From Dehalococcoidales bacterium (lineage in GTDB: Bacteria > Chloroflexota > Dehalococcoidia > Dehalococcoidales > ARS1013): a stretch of 5,728 nt of DNA. The notes below the pieces were generated by a model. That model made no database searches. It was given only the letters and a program-made list of their open reading frames with translations, and was not told where the DNA came from. The translations under genes and the position numbers were made by a program. The stretch spans positions 1-5,728 of the forward strand of contig DAOWHE010000027.1 in NCBI GenBank assembly GCA_030641585.1, in the 5' to 3' direction. This document shows positions 1 to 5,728 of the stretch, in pieces; the first letter of the stretch is position 1, and each line of letters starts with the position of its first letter.

Positions 1-31
1 CCACTTCTTTGACTAAAACCTTAATCGTCAT
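1..31 (-). CDS. 5' end of an unidentified gene downstream of the helicase (partial)
   Basis: An ATG on the minus strand (bases 31-29) opens a frame reading MTIKVLVKEV, which runs off the left edge of the window. It begins 3 nt after the helicase stop codon. A GAGAAGG Shine-Dalgarno-like sequence in the last helicase codons precedes it, with about 11 nt of spacing, as expected for the next gene of an operon. Ten residues are too few to identify a family. The strand-like start could fit a dUTPase-type or other small beta-rich protein, but that is only a guess. The gene call rests on position, start codon and ribosome binding site. Confidence 0.5.
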   Translation of the reverse strand, partial: MTIKVLVKEV

Positions 32-34
32 GGC

Positions 35-2236
35 TTATTCTACCTTCTCAAGCCGGGCGAAGCTTAAAACGAGCTTTTTTATCCCCACCCCCCGGAAGGC
101 AACCATCACCTCGTTATCGTCAGTTACCGGCTGGCAGCTTATTACCACCCCTTCACCAAACTGGGCATGGCAGACGCGGTCACCAGGGCTTAACTCAGGG
201 AGGGCAATAGTACCAGTGGGTTCACTCTCCCAGGAGTAGGCTTTGCCCACTAGCTGGCTTTCTTCACCCGGCCACGCTTCAGCACCCGAAATCAGGTGCC
301 GTGGTATATCCTCCAGGAAACGTGAAGGGCTGTTTACTGTGCTTAAGCCCATCAGGCGGCGACGGAAGGCACGGACCAGATATACCCTGTGCTTGGCTCT
401 GGTGATGCCGACGTAACAGAGCCGCCGCTCCTCCTCCATCTGTTCCGGGCTATCAAACGACCTGAAGTGCGGGAGAATCCCCTCCTCCATACCAACAATA
501 AATACCACCGGAAATTCTAATCCCTTAGCCTGGTGAAGTGTAATCAGGGTTACTGCGTCAATACTTTCTTTAAGCCCGTCAACATCAGATACCAGCGCTA
601 CCCCCTCCAGAAAAGCAGCCAGCCCCTCCCTGGGTTTTAAGCCGCCATATTGACTGGCGACACTGCCAAGCTCAAGGATATTATCCCAGCGCTCCTCCCC
701 ATCCGTCTCTTTTAGTATATACTGCCTGTAGCCCAGGCTTTTTACCACTAAATTAAGCAGATGAGCCAGGTTAAGCTTTTTGCCCTGGTCAATAAGCTCT
801 TTCATCAAGCTAAAAAACCCAGTCAATGCCCTGGTGGTGCGAGGGCTAAACGGCGGCTTATGGCTCTCAGTTTCATCGTCATTAGATAAAGAAATAAGTT
901 TTAAGGCATCATATAGCGATACTCCCTTAAGCCCTGCCCAACTGGATAGCTCACTCAGGCTACGCTTGCCTATAGCGCGCTGGGGAACATTGATGACCCT
1001 TAACAGGCTAACACTGTCACGGGTGTTCTGGATAAGCCTGAGATAGGCAATGATGTCTTTAACCTCACGGCGCTCGTAGAAGCGGGTGCCGGCTACCAGC
1101 TTATAGGGTGTTCCGTAGCGGATAAAGGCCTCCTCAAGGGCTCTTGACTGGGCATTGGTGCGATACATCACGGCACAGTCGGAAAGACGGGCTTTCCCCT
1201 GCTCCACCAGGCGACTAACTTCACTGACTACAAACTGGGCTTCTTCTTGCTCGTTATAGGTCTCAACAACTGTAGTTAGCTCCCCTGGCTCATTATCGGT
1301 CCACAGCTGCTTGGGATTGTGTTGCCCATTGGCTGAGATTATGTAGGATGCTGTCTCCAGAATCTTCTTGGTTGAGCGATAGTTCTGCTCCAGCAGCACC
1401 ACTTTAGTATCGGGATAATCCTTCTCAAAGTTAAGGATGTTACGCATGTCAGCAAATCGCCACGAGTAGATTGACTGGTCGGGGTCGCCAACGACACATA
1501 TATTGCGATACTTCCCTGATAGCTGCTTTACCAGCTCATACTGGGTAAGGTTGGTATCCTGAAACTCATCCACCATGATGTGCCGGTATCTCTCTTGGTA
1601 TTTAGCTAGAACCTCAGGGTGGTCCCTAAATAGCCTAACTACCTTCATCAGCAGGTCGTCAAAGTCCAGGGCGCTGCTTTCAGTAAGCAATTGCTGGTAG
1701 CGCTCATAGACCCTGCCCACCACCTCATCAAAATAGCTGGTGCCCTGCTCGGTATGGTCCTTGGGTGTTAGCATCTGGCTCTTTGAGGCGGAAATGCGTG
1801 AGCGAATCTGGGGCGGGGCATACTGTTTGGGGTCAATACCTACACCTTCAATAGCCCTTTTAATGAGCTTGAGCTGGTCTTCGGCATCATAGATAACAAA
1901 GCCGGGGTCAATGCCTATAGCCCGGCCATCACGGCGCAGGATACGGGCGCAAATGGCGTGAAAGGTGCCCAGAGTTAGCTCCTTAGCCTGGTCGCCAAGG
2001 AGACGGTTGAGCCTTTCCCCCATTTCCTTAGCCGCTTTATTGGTAAAGGTAACCGCCATGATGTGCCGCGGGCTGATGCCACAAGTCTTGATAAGGTAAG
2101 CAACCCGATGGGTAATAACCCTGGTCTTGCCACTGCCGGGACCCGCCAGAATAAGTACGGGTCCTTTAGTAGTCTCTGCCGCCTCTTTCTGTTTCGAGTT
2201 AAGTGGTTTATCGTCTTTTGGATGAGATTCTGTCAT
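35..2236 (-). CDS. pcrA: ATP-dependent 3'-5' DNA helicase, UvrD/PcrA family (superfamily 1A)
   Basis: Complete 733-residue SF1A helicase, the usual length for PcrA/UvrD. These enzymes unwind DNA 3'-5' in nucleotide excision and mismatch repair, remove RecA filaments and, in PcrA, drive rolling-circle plasmid replication. All signature motifs are visible: Q motif LNSKQKEA (12-19), Walker A GPGSGKT (32-38), motif Ia AVTFTNKAA (61-69), motif II VDEFQDTN (222-229), motif III GDPDQSIYSWR (250-260), motif IV QNYRST (284-289), motif V with LHQAKGLEF (567-575) and motif VI YVGITRAK (608-615). Residues 682-733 form the C-terminal PcrA/UvrD Tudor-like domain (GDRVCHAQFGEGVV, later VGIKKLVLSFARLEKV), which contacts RNA polymerase in known PcrA/UvrD proteins. 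The start is fixed by an in-frame TAG two codons upstream of the ATG; an AAAGGGAAG ribosome site lies 11 nt upstream. The family is certain. The choice of pcrA over uvrD is convention, based on similarity to Gram-positive PcrA. No SOS (LexA) box was found upstream. Confidence 0.96.
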   Translation of the reverse strand: MTESHPKDDKPLNSKQKEAAETTKGPVLILAGPGSGKTRVITHRVAYLIKTCGISPRHIMAVTFTNKAAKEMGERLNRLLGDQAKELTLGTFHAICARILRRDGRAIGIDPGFVIYDAEDQLKLIKRAIEGVGIDPKQYAPPQIRSRISASKSQMLTPKDHTEQGTSYFDEVVGRVYERYQQLLTESSALDFDDLLMKVVRLFRDHPEVLAKYQERYRHIMVDEFQDTNLTQYELVKQLSGKYRNICVVGDPDQSIYSWRFADMRNILNFEKDYPDTKVVLLEQNYRSTKKILETASYIISANGQHNPKQLWTDNEPGELTTVVETYNEQEEAQFVVSEVSRLVEQGKARLSDCAVMYRTNAQSRALEEAFIRYGTPYKLVAGTRFYERREVKDIIAYLRLIQNTRDSVSLLRVINVPQRAIGKRSLSELSSWAGLKGVSLYDALKLISLSNDDETESHKPPFSPRTTRALTGFFSLMKELIDQGKKLNLAHLLNLVVKSLGYRQYILKETDGEERWDNILELGSVASQYGGLKPREGLAAFLEGVALVSDVDGLKESIDAVTLITLHQAKGLEFPVVFIVGMEEGILPHFRSFDSPEQMEEERRLCYVGITRAKHRVYLVRAFRRRLMGLSTVNSPSRFLEDIPRHLISGAEAWPGEESQLVGKAYSWESEPTGTIALPELSPGDRVCHAQFGEGVVISCQPVTDDNEVMVAFRGVGIKKLVLSFARLEKVE

Positions 2237-2296
2237 GGTCTAACTTGCTTCCCTTTGCGCCGGATTAAGCTCTGCTAGAATGTCCATTTATAACTA

Positions 2297-2326
2297 ATTA
2301 TAACATTTTAAGGCTGGGGTGGTCAC
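2297..2326 (-). promoter_or_regulatory. Candidate sigma70-type promoter for the helicase gene
   Basis: On the minus strand, a perfect -10 hexamer TATAAT (bases 2302-2297) lies 18 bp downstream of a GTGACC -35-like hexamer (2326-2321, 4 of 6 matches to TTGACA). Transcription would start near 2290, giving a 5' untranslated region of about 54 nt before the helicase ATG. A second TATAAA lies 10 bp further downstream but has no recognisable -35. The -35 match is modest, so the -10 carries most of the weight. Confidence 0.5.
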
Positions 2327-2379
2327 CGTGATTGGTTATAGAGTGGGGGTTAATCTTTACATTTTTTAAGCACAAAGTA

Positions 2380-2408
2380 TTGCTATAGTTTTTTTAATGT
2401 GGTATAAT
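2380..2408 (+). promoter_or_regulatory. pyr operon promoter (extended -10)
   Basis: The -35 is TTGCTA (2380-2385, 4 of 6 matches). A spacer of exactly 17 bp leads to a perfect TATAAT -10 (2403-2408), directly preceded by TGG, an extended -10 element. The spacer contains a T-run. The expected start is near 2415, giving a leader of about 105 nt before pyrR that contains the whole PyrR-responsive structure. This is the best promoter in the intergenic region for the plus strand. Confidence 0.75.
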
Positions 2409-2439
2409 CTAAAATAATTAAGAATAGAATAAGATTACA

Positions 2440-2470
2440 CCTTTAAGCTAGTCCAGTGAGGCTGGCAAGG
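2440..2470 (+). promoter_or_regulatory. PyrR-binding loop (anti-antiterminator hairpin) in the pyr leader RNA
   Basis: The segment AGTCCAGTGAGGCT (2450-2463) matches the known PyrR-binding consensus ARUCCNGNGAGGYU at every position. It folds into the expected shape. The lower stem is CCTT (2440-2443) with AAGG (2467-2470). A 5'-side bulge TAA (2444-2446) follows. The upper stem is GCTAGTC (2447-2453) with GGCTGGC (2460-2466), 7 bp including two G-U pairs. The hexaloop is CAGTGA (2454-2459), which fits CNGNGA. In characterised systems PyrR with bound UMP stabilises this hairpin and so prevents the next, competing one. It sits about 25 nt after the predicted transcription start. Confidence 0.93.
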
Positions 2471-2501
2471 GAAAATAAGTCAGCAAGACCTCTTGCCAGC
2501 C
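2460..2501 (+). promoter_or_regulatory. Antiterminator / anti-sequestor hairpin of the pyr leader
   Basis: GGCTGGCAAG (2460-2469) is a perfect 10-bp complement of CTTGCCAGCC (2492-2501). A G-U and a G-C pair (2470-2471 with 2490-2491) extend it to 12 bp around an 18-nt loop. Its 5' arm is the 3' arm of the PyrR-binding loop, and its 3' arm overlaps the 5' arm of the next hairpin. It is therefore exclusive with both and would be the ON state when PyrR is not bound. The pairing is read directly; the role is inferred from known PyrR leaders. Confidence 0.85.
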
Positions 2502-2519
2502 AAGGTGAGAGGTATTTTT
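2488..2519 (+). terminator. Leader hairpin covering the pyrR Shine-Dalgarno, followed by T5 (terminator and/or RBS sequestor)
   Basis: ACCTCTTGCC (2488-2497) pairs with GGTGAGAGGT (2504-2513) over 10 bp, two of them G-U, around the loop AGCCAA. The 3' arm contains the pyrR Shine-Dalgarno GAGG (2509-2512, 7 nt from the ATG), so the hairpin would hide the ribosome site. After one A, five T residues (2515-2519) lead straight into the ATG at 2520, so it also looks like a short intrinsic terminator. Because the T-run is short, interrupted by A and lies at the start codon, translational sequestration may be the main effect. Both mechanisms are known for PyrR leaders in different bacteria. This would be the OFF state promoted by PyrR-UMP. 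Confidence 0.75.
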
Positions 2520-3086
2520 ATGGCTAATAAAATCATAATGACCGCTGAAGACATCAGGCGAACCCTGGCCCGCATTGCCCACGAAATCATTGAATTTAAT
2601 AAATCCACTGAGCGACTGATTCTGGTTGGCATGCGTACCCGCGGTGTGCCTCTTGCCATGCGGCTGGCGGCTAATATAGAGCACTTTGAGGGGGTAAAAA
2701 TGCCGGTTGGCGCTTTAGACTTCAGCCTTTATAGAGACGACTTTAATTCACTTGGGCTTCAGCCAATCGTTAAAAGCACCGATATTCCAATCGGCGTTTC
2801 GGACAGAGTAATCGTCCTGGTTGATGATGTTCTCTATACCGGACGCAGCGCCCGGGCAGCTATGGATGCCCTTATTGACCTGGGACGCCCGCAAGCCATC
2901 CAGCTGGCGGTGCTTATTGACCGCGGTCACCGCGAACTGCCGATACGAGCCGACTATGTCGGCAAGAATATGCCTAGCGCAAGAGATGAGAAGATGCAGG
3001 TGCAGCTCAAAGAAGTTGATGGCGTAGATGAAGTAGCCATCATTCCCACGCCGCCGGTTAAGGAGGAGAGTCATGAGGGAAGTTAA
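2520..3086 (+). CDS. pyrR: PyrR: UMP-responsive RNA-binding regulator of the pyr operon / uracil phosphoribosyltransferase-like protein
   Basis: A 188-residue PyrR (typical length about 180). PyrR binds pyr leader RNA when charged with UMP and lowers operon expression; PRPP counters this. Many members also convert uracil plus PRPP to UMP. The PRPP-binding loop is VIVLVDDVLYTGRSARAA (97-114). The family block DRGHRELPIRADYVGKN (134-150) follows, and MRTRG (38-42) forms part of the phosphoribosyltransferase fold near the N-terminus. An in-frame TTG at 2493 would add 9 residues but lies inside the regulatory hairpins and has no ribosome site. The ATG at 2520 gives a normal PyrR N-terminus (MANKIIMTAEDIRR) and has GAGG 7 nt upstream, so it is preferred. 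The gene sits directly behind its own target RNA, so it is probably autoregulated. Its last 14 nt overlap pyrB. Confidence 0.95.
   Translation: MANKIIMTAEDIRRTLARIAHEIIEFNKSTERLILVGMRTRGVPLAMRLAANIEHFEGVKMPVGALDFSLYRDDFNSLGLQPIVKSTDIPIGVSDRVIVLVDDVLYTGRSARAAMDALIDLGRPQAIQLAVLIDRGHRELPIRADYVGKNMPSARDEKMQVQLKEVDGVDEVAIIPTPPVKEESHEGS
3060..3066 (+). promoter_or_regulatory. Strong Shine-Dalgarno of pyrB inside the pyrR coding region
   Basis: AAGGAGG, a perfect match to the anti-Shine-Dalgarno of 16S rRNA, lies 6 nt before the ATG at 3073 and within the last codons of pyrR. It fixes the pyrB start and thereby supports the N-terminal extension of PyrB. It is stronger than the pyrR, pyrC and carA sites, so PyrB may be made in excess over PyrR. 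Confidence 0.85.
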
Positions 3087-4077
3087 GCAAAAGGATGAAC
3101 TGGCTCCAGAGGTAAGACCAGAGATATTAGCGACAACCCCGGTATGGCAACACCGCCATATACTTGACCTTGATGATTTCGCCCCGGCGGAAATAGAGCT
3201 TGTCCTAGAAACAACCGATGCCATGAAAGAGGTGCTATCGCGGCCAATCAAAAAGGTACCTGTCCTTCGCGGTAAGACAGTGATTACCCTGTTCTATGAG
3301 CCCAGCACCCGCACCCGCTCATCCTTTGAGCTGGCAGCCAAAAATTTGAGTGCTGATGTAATAAGCTTGAGCGCTCAAGCGAGCAGCACAGTCAAGGGTG
3401 AATCCCTGGTTGATACTCTTGCCACACTTGAAGCACTAGGGGCTGATATAGTGGTCATGCGGCACTCTTATTCGGGGGCTCCCTATATCGCCACCAGGCA
3501 CATGCGGGCAAGTATGGTTAACGCCGGCGATGGCTGGCATGCGCACCCTACTCAGGCACTGCTTGACCTCTACACTATCCGTGAGCATAAGGGAGGCTTT
3601 AAGGGACTCAAGGCGGTCATAATTGGCGATATTAAGCACAGCCGGGTTGCCCGTTCCAATATCTGGGGGTTAACTGCCATGGGAGCTGAGGTGAGCGTGT
3701 GCTGTCCCTTTACCCTTTTGCCCGCTGGTTTAGATGTAGTACAGCATCACTTTCCCAAGGTTCACATTGAGCCTGAAATTGAGTCGGCTCTTTGCGGGGC
3801 CGATGTGGTTATGACACTACGCTTGCAACTGGAAAGACAGCAGAGCGGACTGCTACCCAGCATCCGTGAGTATGTGAAGCTATATCAACTTACCGAGGCC
3901 AGGCTGGCTAAGGCTAAGGCTGACGCCATAGTTCTTCATCCCGGTCCGGTAAATGAGGACATTGAGATTTCTTTAGCTGTAGCCCAGGGCCCGCAATCGG
4001 TCATAAATGAGCAGATAACAAACGGGGTAGCGGTGCGTATGGCTTTACTTTATCTACTAGCCGGGGGTAGCCGATGA
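3073..4077 (+). CDS. pyrB: Aspartate carbamoyltransferase catalytic subunit (ATCase), class A-like
   Basis: A 334-residue ATCase, which joins carbamoyl phosphate and L-aspartate to N-carbamoyl-aspartate, the first committed pyrimidine step. Active-site signatures: FYEPSTRTR (74-82, carbamoyl phosphate loop), SSTVKGES (104-111, mobile Ser/Lys loop), R130-H131-S132, HPTQ (158-161), HSRVARS (189-195), LRLQLER (249-255, aspartate loop) and HPGP (289-292). About 25 residues precede the usual start of trimer-only enzymes such as that of B. subtilis (about 304 aa). Length and blocks such as KKVPVLRGKTV, LSADVISL, GDGWHAHPTQ and LRLQLERQQSGLLPS resemble the Pseudomonas-type class A ATCases as I recall them. 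Those form a dodecamer with a DHOase or DHOase-like partner. No pyrI regulatory subunit gene lies next to it. After HPGP the sequence is VNEDIEI, where many relatives have NRGVEI. It overlaps pyrR by 14 nt and pyrC by 4 nt (ATGA). Confidence 0.96.
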   Translation: MREVKQKDELAPEVRPEILATTPVWQHRHILDLDDFAPAEIELVLETTDAMKEVLSRPIKKVPVLRGKTVITLFYEPSTRTRSSFELAAKNLSADVISLSAQASSTVKGESLVDTLATLEALGADIVVMRHSYSGAPYIATRHMRASMVNAGDGWHAHPTQALLDLYTIREHKGGFKGLKAVIIGDIKHSRVARSNIWGLTAMGAEVSVCCPFTLLPAGLDVVQHHFPKVHIEPEIESALCGADVVMTLRLQLERQQSGLLPSIREYVKLYQLTEARLAKAKADAIVLHPGPVNEDIEISLAVAQGPQSVINEQITNGVAVRMALLYLLAGGSR

Positions 4078-5390
4078 TAACTAAACCTTTACTAATCCAG
4101 GGCGGTCGTATAATTGACCCCAGCCAGGGGATAGATGAAGTCGGCAATTTGGTAATTTCCGAGGGCAAAATCTCAAGGCTGGGCAGTGGCCAAGCTAGTC
4201 TACCTGGCTCAGATTACGATGTTCTTAACGCCGAAGGCCTAATCGTCTGCCCCGGTTTTATTGACCTCCACTGCCACTTAAGACAGCCCGGTTTTGAGGA
4301 GAAGGAGACCATCTCCAGCGGCAGCCGAGCCGCTGCCAGGGGTGGCTTTACCACTATCTGCTGTATGCCCAATACCAACCCGCCACTGGATAGCCGGGCT
4401 ACCATAGATTATGTAAAGTCGGTGGCAGCTAGCGAAGGTGCAGTCCGTGTTCTGCCCATTGGTTGTATTTCCAGAGGCAGAAAGGGGAAAGAACTAGCCG
4501 AGATGGGAGAACTGGCCCAGGCCGGGGCGATTGCCTTTAGTGATGACGGTCAGCCGCTAAGGAGTTCACTCCTGATGCGCCAGGCAATGGAATACAGCCT
4601 TGCCTTTGGACTGCCTGTTATTGACCACTGTGAGGATACCGCCCTTAGTGAGGGCGGACAGATGAATGAGGGTATCATTGCCACCAGGCTGGGGCTTTGT
4701 GGGATACCAGCCGCTGCCGAGGAGAGTATAGTTGCCCGTGACCTAGCCCTGGCTGAGCTTACCGGTGCTCGCCTGCACATTGCACATACTACAACCGAAG
4801 GCTCGGTTGAGCTTATTCGCCGTGCCAAGGAGAAGGGCATCAGGGTTACCGCCGAGGTTACTCCCCATCATCTCACCCTGACTGAGGAGAAGGTGCTCGG
4901 CTATAACACCAATGCCAAGGTAAACCCGCCCTTAAGAACCAAGCGGGATATTGTGGCTTTGATTGGGGGACTGAAGGAGGGTGTTATTGATATTATCGCC
5001 ACTGACCATGCTCCCCACACCGGAAATGATAAGCTCTCGGAGTTTGCCCTGGCTCCTTTTGGCATCAGTGGCCTGGAAACGGCATTGGGCAGCCTTATGA
5101 GCCTGGTTCATGCCGGGGAGCTAACGCTGGCTATGCTAATTGCCAAGCTCACCTGCGGGCCAGCCAAGATTATTGGCACCGGGTATGGCAAGCTGGGCAG
5201 CCTGGAAACCGAAGCTCCAGCTGAGGTTACCATTTTTGACCCAAACAGGGAGTGGCTGGTAGATACCAGTGATTTTGCTTCCAAGGGCAAAAATACTCCA
5301 CTTAATGGCGAAAAGCTAAAGGGCAAGGTAATGGCAACCATATATCAGGGTAAGTTCGTTTATAAAGATGAGAGTTTAGCAATCAAGTGA
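4074..5390 (+). CDS. pyrC: Dihydroorotase, type I (class I amidohydrolase), probably active
   Basis: A 438-residue type I dihydroorotase of usual length; it cyclises N-carbamoyl-aspartate to L-dihydroorotate using zinc. The amidohydrolase metal and catalytic set is intact: DLHCH (H66 and H68), FSDDG (D157, the bridging Asp of Bacillus-type enzymes), VIDHCED (H185), LHIAHTTT (H238) and ATDHAPH (D311, catalytic). GFTTICCMPNTNPP (91-104) is the family block after the HxH motif, and VTPHHL (262-267) and NPPLR (284-288) shape the substrate pocket. The C-terminus (FASKGKNTP, later GKVMATIYQGKFVY) is the normal beta-sandwich end. The ATGA overlap with pyrB implies translational coupling and near-equal synthesis of the two, which suits an ATCase-DHOase complex. 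It is not one of the inactive PyrC' forms seen with some class A ATCases, since no metal ligand is lost. Confidence 0.96.
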   Translation: MITKPLLIQGGRIIDPSQGIDEVGNLVISEGKISRLGSGQASLPGSDYDVLNAEGLIVCPGFIDLHCHLRQPGFEEKETISSGSRAAARGGFTTICCMPNTNPPLDSRATIDYVKSVAASEGAVRVLPIGCISRGRKGKELAEMGELAQAGAIAFSDDGQPLRSSLLMRQAMEYSLAFGLPVIDHCEDTALSEGGQMNEGIIATRLGLCGIPAAAEESIVARDLALAELTGARLHIAHTTTEGSVELIRRAKEKGIRVTAEVTPHHLTLTEEKVLGYNTNAKVNPPLRTKRDIVALIGGLKEGVIDIIATDHAPHTGNDKLSEFALAPFGISGLETALGSLMSLVHAGELTLAMLIAKLTCGPAKIIGTGYGKLGSLETEAPAEVTIFDPNREWLVDTSDFASKGKNTPLNGEKLKGKVMATIYQGKFVYKDESLAIK

Positions 5391-5393
5391 ATT

Positions 5394-5728
5394 ATGACTA
5401 AAAGAGCAATCCTGGTCTTGGAAGATGGTTCGGTCTATCACGGCTACACCTTTGGTGCTGAGTCTGATGCTTACGGTGAAGTGGTCTTTAATACCAGCAT
5501 GATTGGCTATCAGGAGATACTGACCGACCCATCCTATGCCGGGCAGATTGTCGTACCCACCTATCCCTTAATCGGCAACTACGGCATCAATAACGAGGAC
5601 TTTGAATCAAGAAAAATCCAGGTGAGGGGCTTTGTCATCCGGGAAGAGTGCTTCAAGCCCAATCACTATCTGAGCGCCAGCACTCTTCACCAATATCTAT
5701 TAGAGAGTAACATCCCCGGCATTTCTGG
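5394..5728 (+). CDS. carA: Carbamoyl-phosphate synthase small (glutaminase) subunit, N-terminal part (partial)
   Basis: The frame opens at ATG 5394, three nt after the pyrC stop, and continues without a stop to the window edge (111 complete codons). The translation starts MTKRAILVLEDGSVYHGYTF and contains VFNTSMIGYQEILTDPSYAG (31-50), TYPLIGNYGIN (56-66) and QVRGFVIREEC (76-86), the diagnostic N-terminal CarA domain that docks on the large subunit CarB. The glutamine amidotransferase domain with its Cys-His-Glu triad lies beyond the window. CarA supplies ammonia from glutamine to CarB for carbamoyl phosphate, the substrate of PyrB. The ribosome site is weak (AAGTGA overlapping the pyrC stop), so translation probably depends on ribosomes finishing pyrC. 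carB is expected downstream but not visible. Confidence 0.95.
   Translation, partial: MTKRAILVLEDGSVYHGYTFGAESDAYGEVVFNTSMIGYQEILTDPSYAGQIVVPTYPLIGNYGINNEDFESRKIQVRGFVIREECFKPNHYLSASTLHQYLLESNIPGIS

Noticed and set aside
2323..2331. Inverted repeat TCACCGTGA as a regulator operator
   Set aside because: The arms are only 4 bp and do not extend; this can occur by chance and matches no operator I know.
2356..2386. Alternative pyr promoter using TTTACA as -35
   Set aside because: The -35 matches 5 of 6, but the only -10 at suitable distance (TGCTAT, 19 bp away) is poor; the TTGCTA-17-TATAAT pair with extended -10 is much better.
2237..2420. LexA/SOS box upstream of the helicase
   Set aside because: Neither GAAC-N4-GTTC nor CTGT-N8-ACAG type sites are present on either strand.
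2493..2519. Upstream TTG start for pyrR adding nine residues
   Set aside because: It lies inside both regulatory stems, has no ribosome site, and the added residues are not typical of PyrR; ATG 2520 has GAGG at proper spacing.
2448..2684. 78-codon minus-strand frame over the leader and the pyrR start
   Set aside because: It lies opposite the conserved PyrR-binding loop and the pyrR coding region; no start signals or recognisable product.
2748..3251. 167-codon open frame on the minus strand across pyrR and pyrB
   Set aside because: It is antisense to two clearly identified genes, its protein has no recognisable motif, and its composition is that of a shadow frame.
4550..4840. 96-codon minus-strand frame within pyrC
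   Set aside because: It is antisense to conserved dihydroorotase sequence and Ser/Arg-rich like a shadow frame.

Overview
The window holds two divergent bacterial transcription units separated by a 283-bp intergenic region (2237-2519). The left half, on the minus strand, is a complete UvrD/PcrA-type DNA helicase gene. Its stop codon is followed after 3 nt by the first codons of another gene that leaves the window. The right half, on the plus strand, is the start of a de novo pyrimidine (UMP) biosynthesis operon: pyrR, pyrB, pyrC and the 5' part of carA. The genes are packed tightly, with a 14-nt overlap, a 4-nt ATGA overlap and a 3-nt gap, so they are almost certainly one translationally coupled mRNA.

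The intergenic region is the most informative part. It carries a good promoter for the pyr operon (extended -10, 17-bp spacer), a likely promoter for the helicase on the other strand, and a leader of about 105 nt. That leader contains a textbook PyrR-binding loop and two further mutually exclusive hairpins. The last hairpin encloses the pyrR Shine-Dalgarno sequence and is followed by five T residues directly before the pyrR ATG. The leader therefore reads as a UMP-sensing PyrR switch acting at translation initiation, at transcription termination, or at both.

How the genes work together: carA (with carB, presumably downstream) makes carbamoyl phosphate, PyrB joins it to aspartate, and PyrC closes the ring to dihydroorotate. 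PyrR senses UMP/PRPP and represses the operon through the leader RNA. PyrB resembles the 334-residue Pseudomonas-type (class A) ATCases, which assemble with a DHOase partner. PyrC here keeps all the metal and catalytic residues of an active type I DHOase.

Organism: a bacterium of medium GC content with AT-rich intergenic DNA and sigma70-like promoters. Gene order and protein style suggest a Chloroflexota lineage, perhaps Dehalococcoidia, but that is an impression from memory and not proven by the sequence. I see no mobile element, CRISPR array, tRNA or rRNA, and no broken gene. The window is mostly core metabolism; its noteworthy parts are the pyr leader architecture and the ATCase class.
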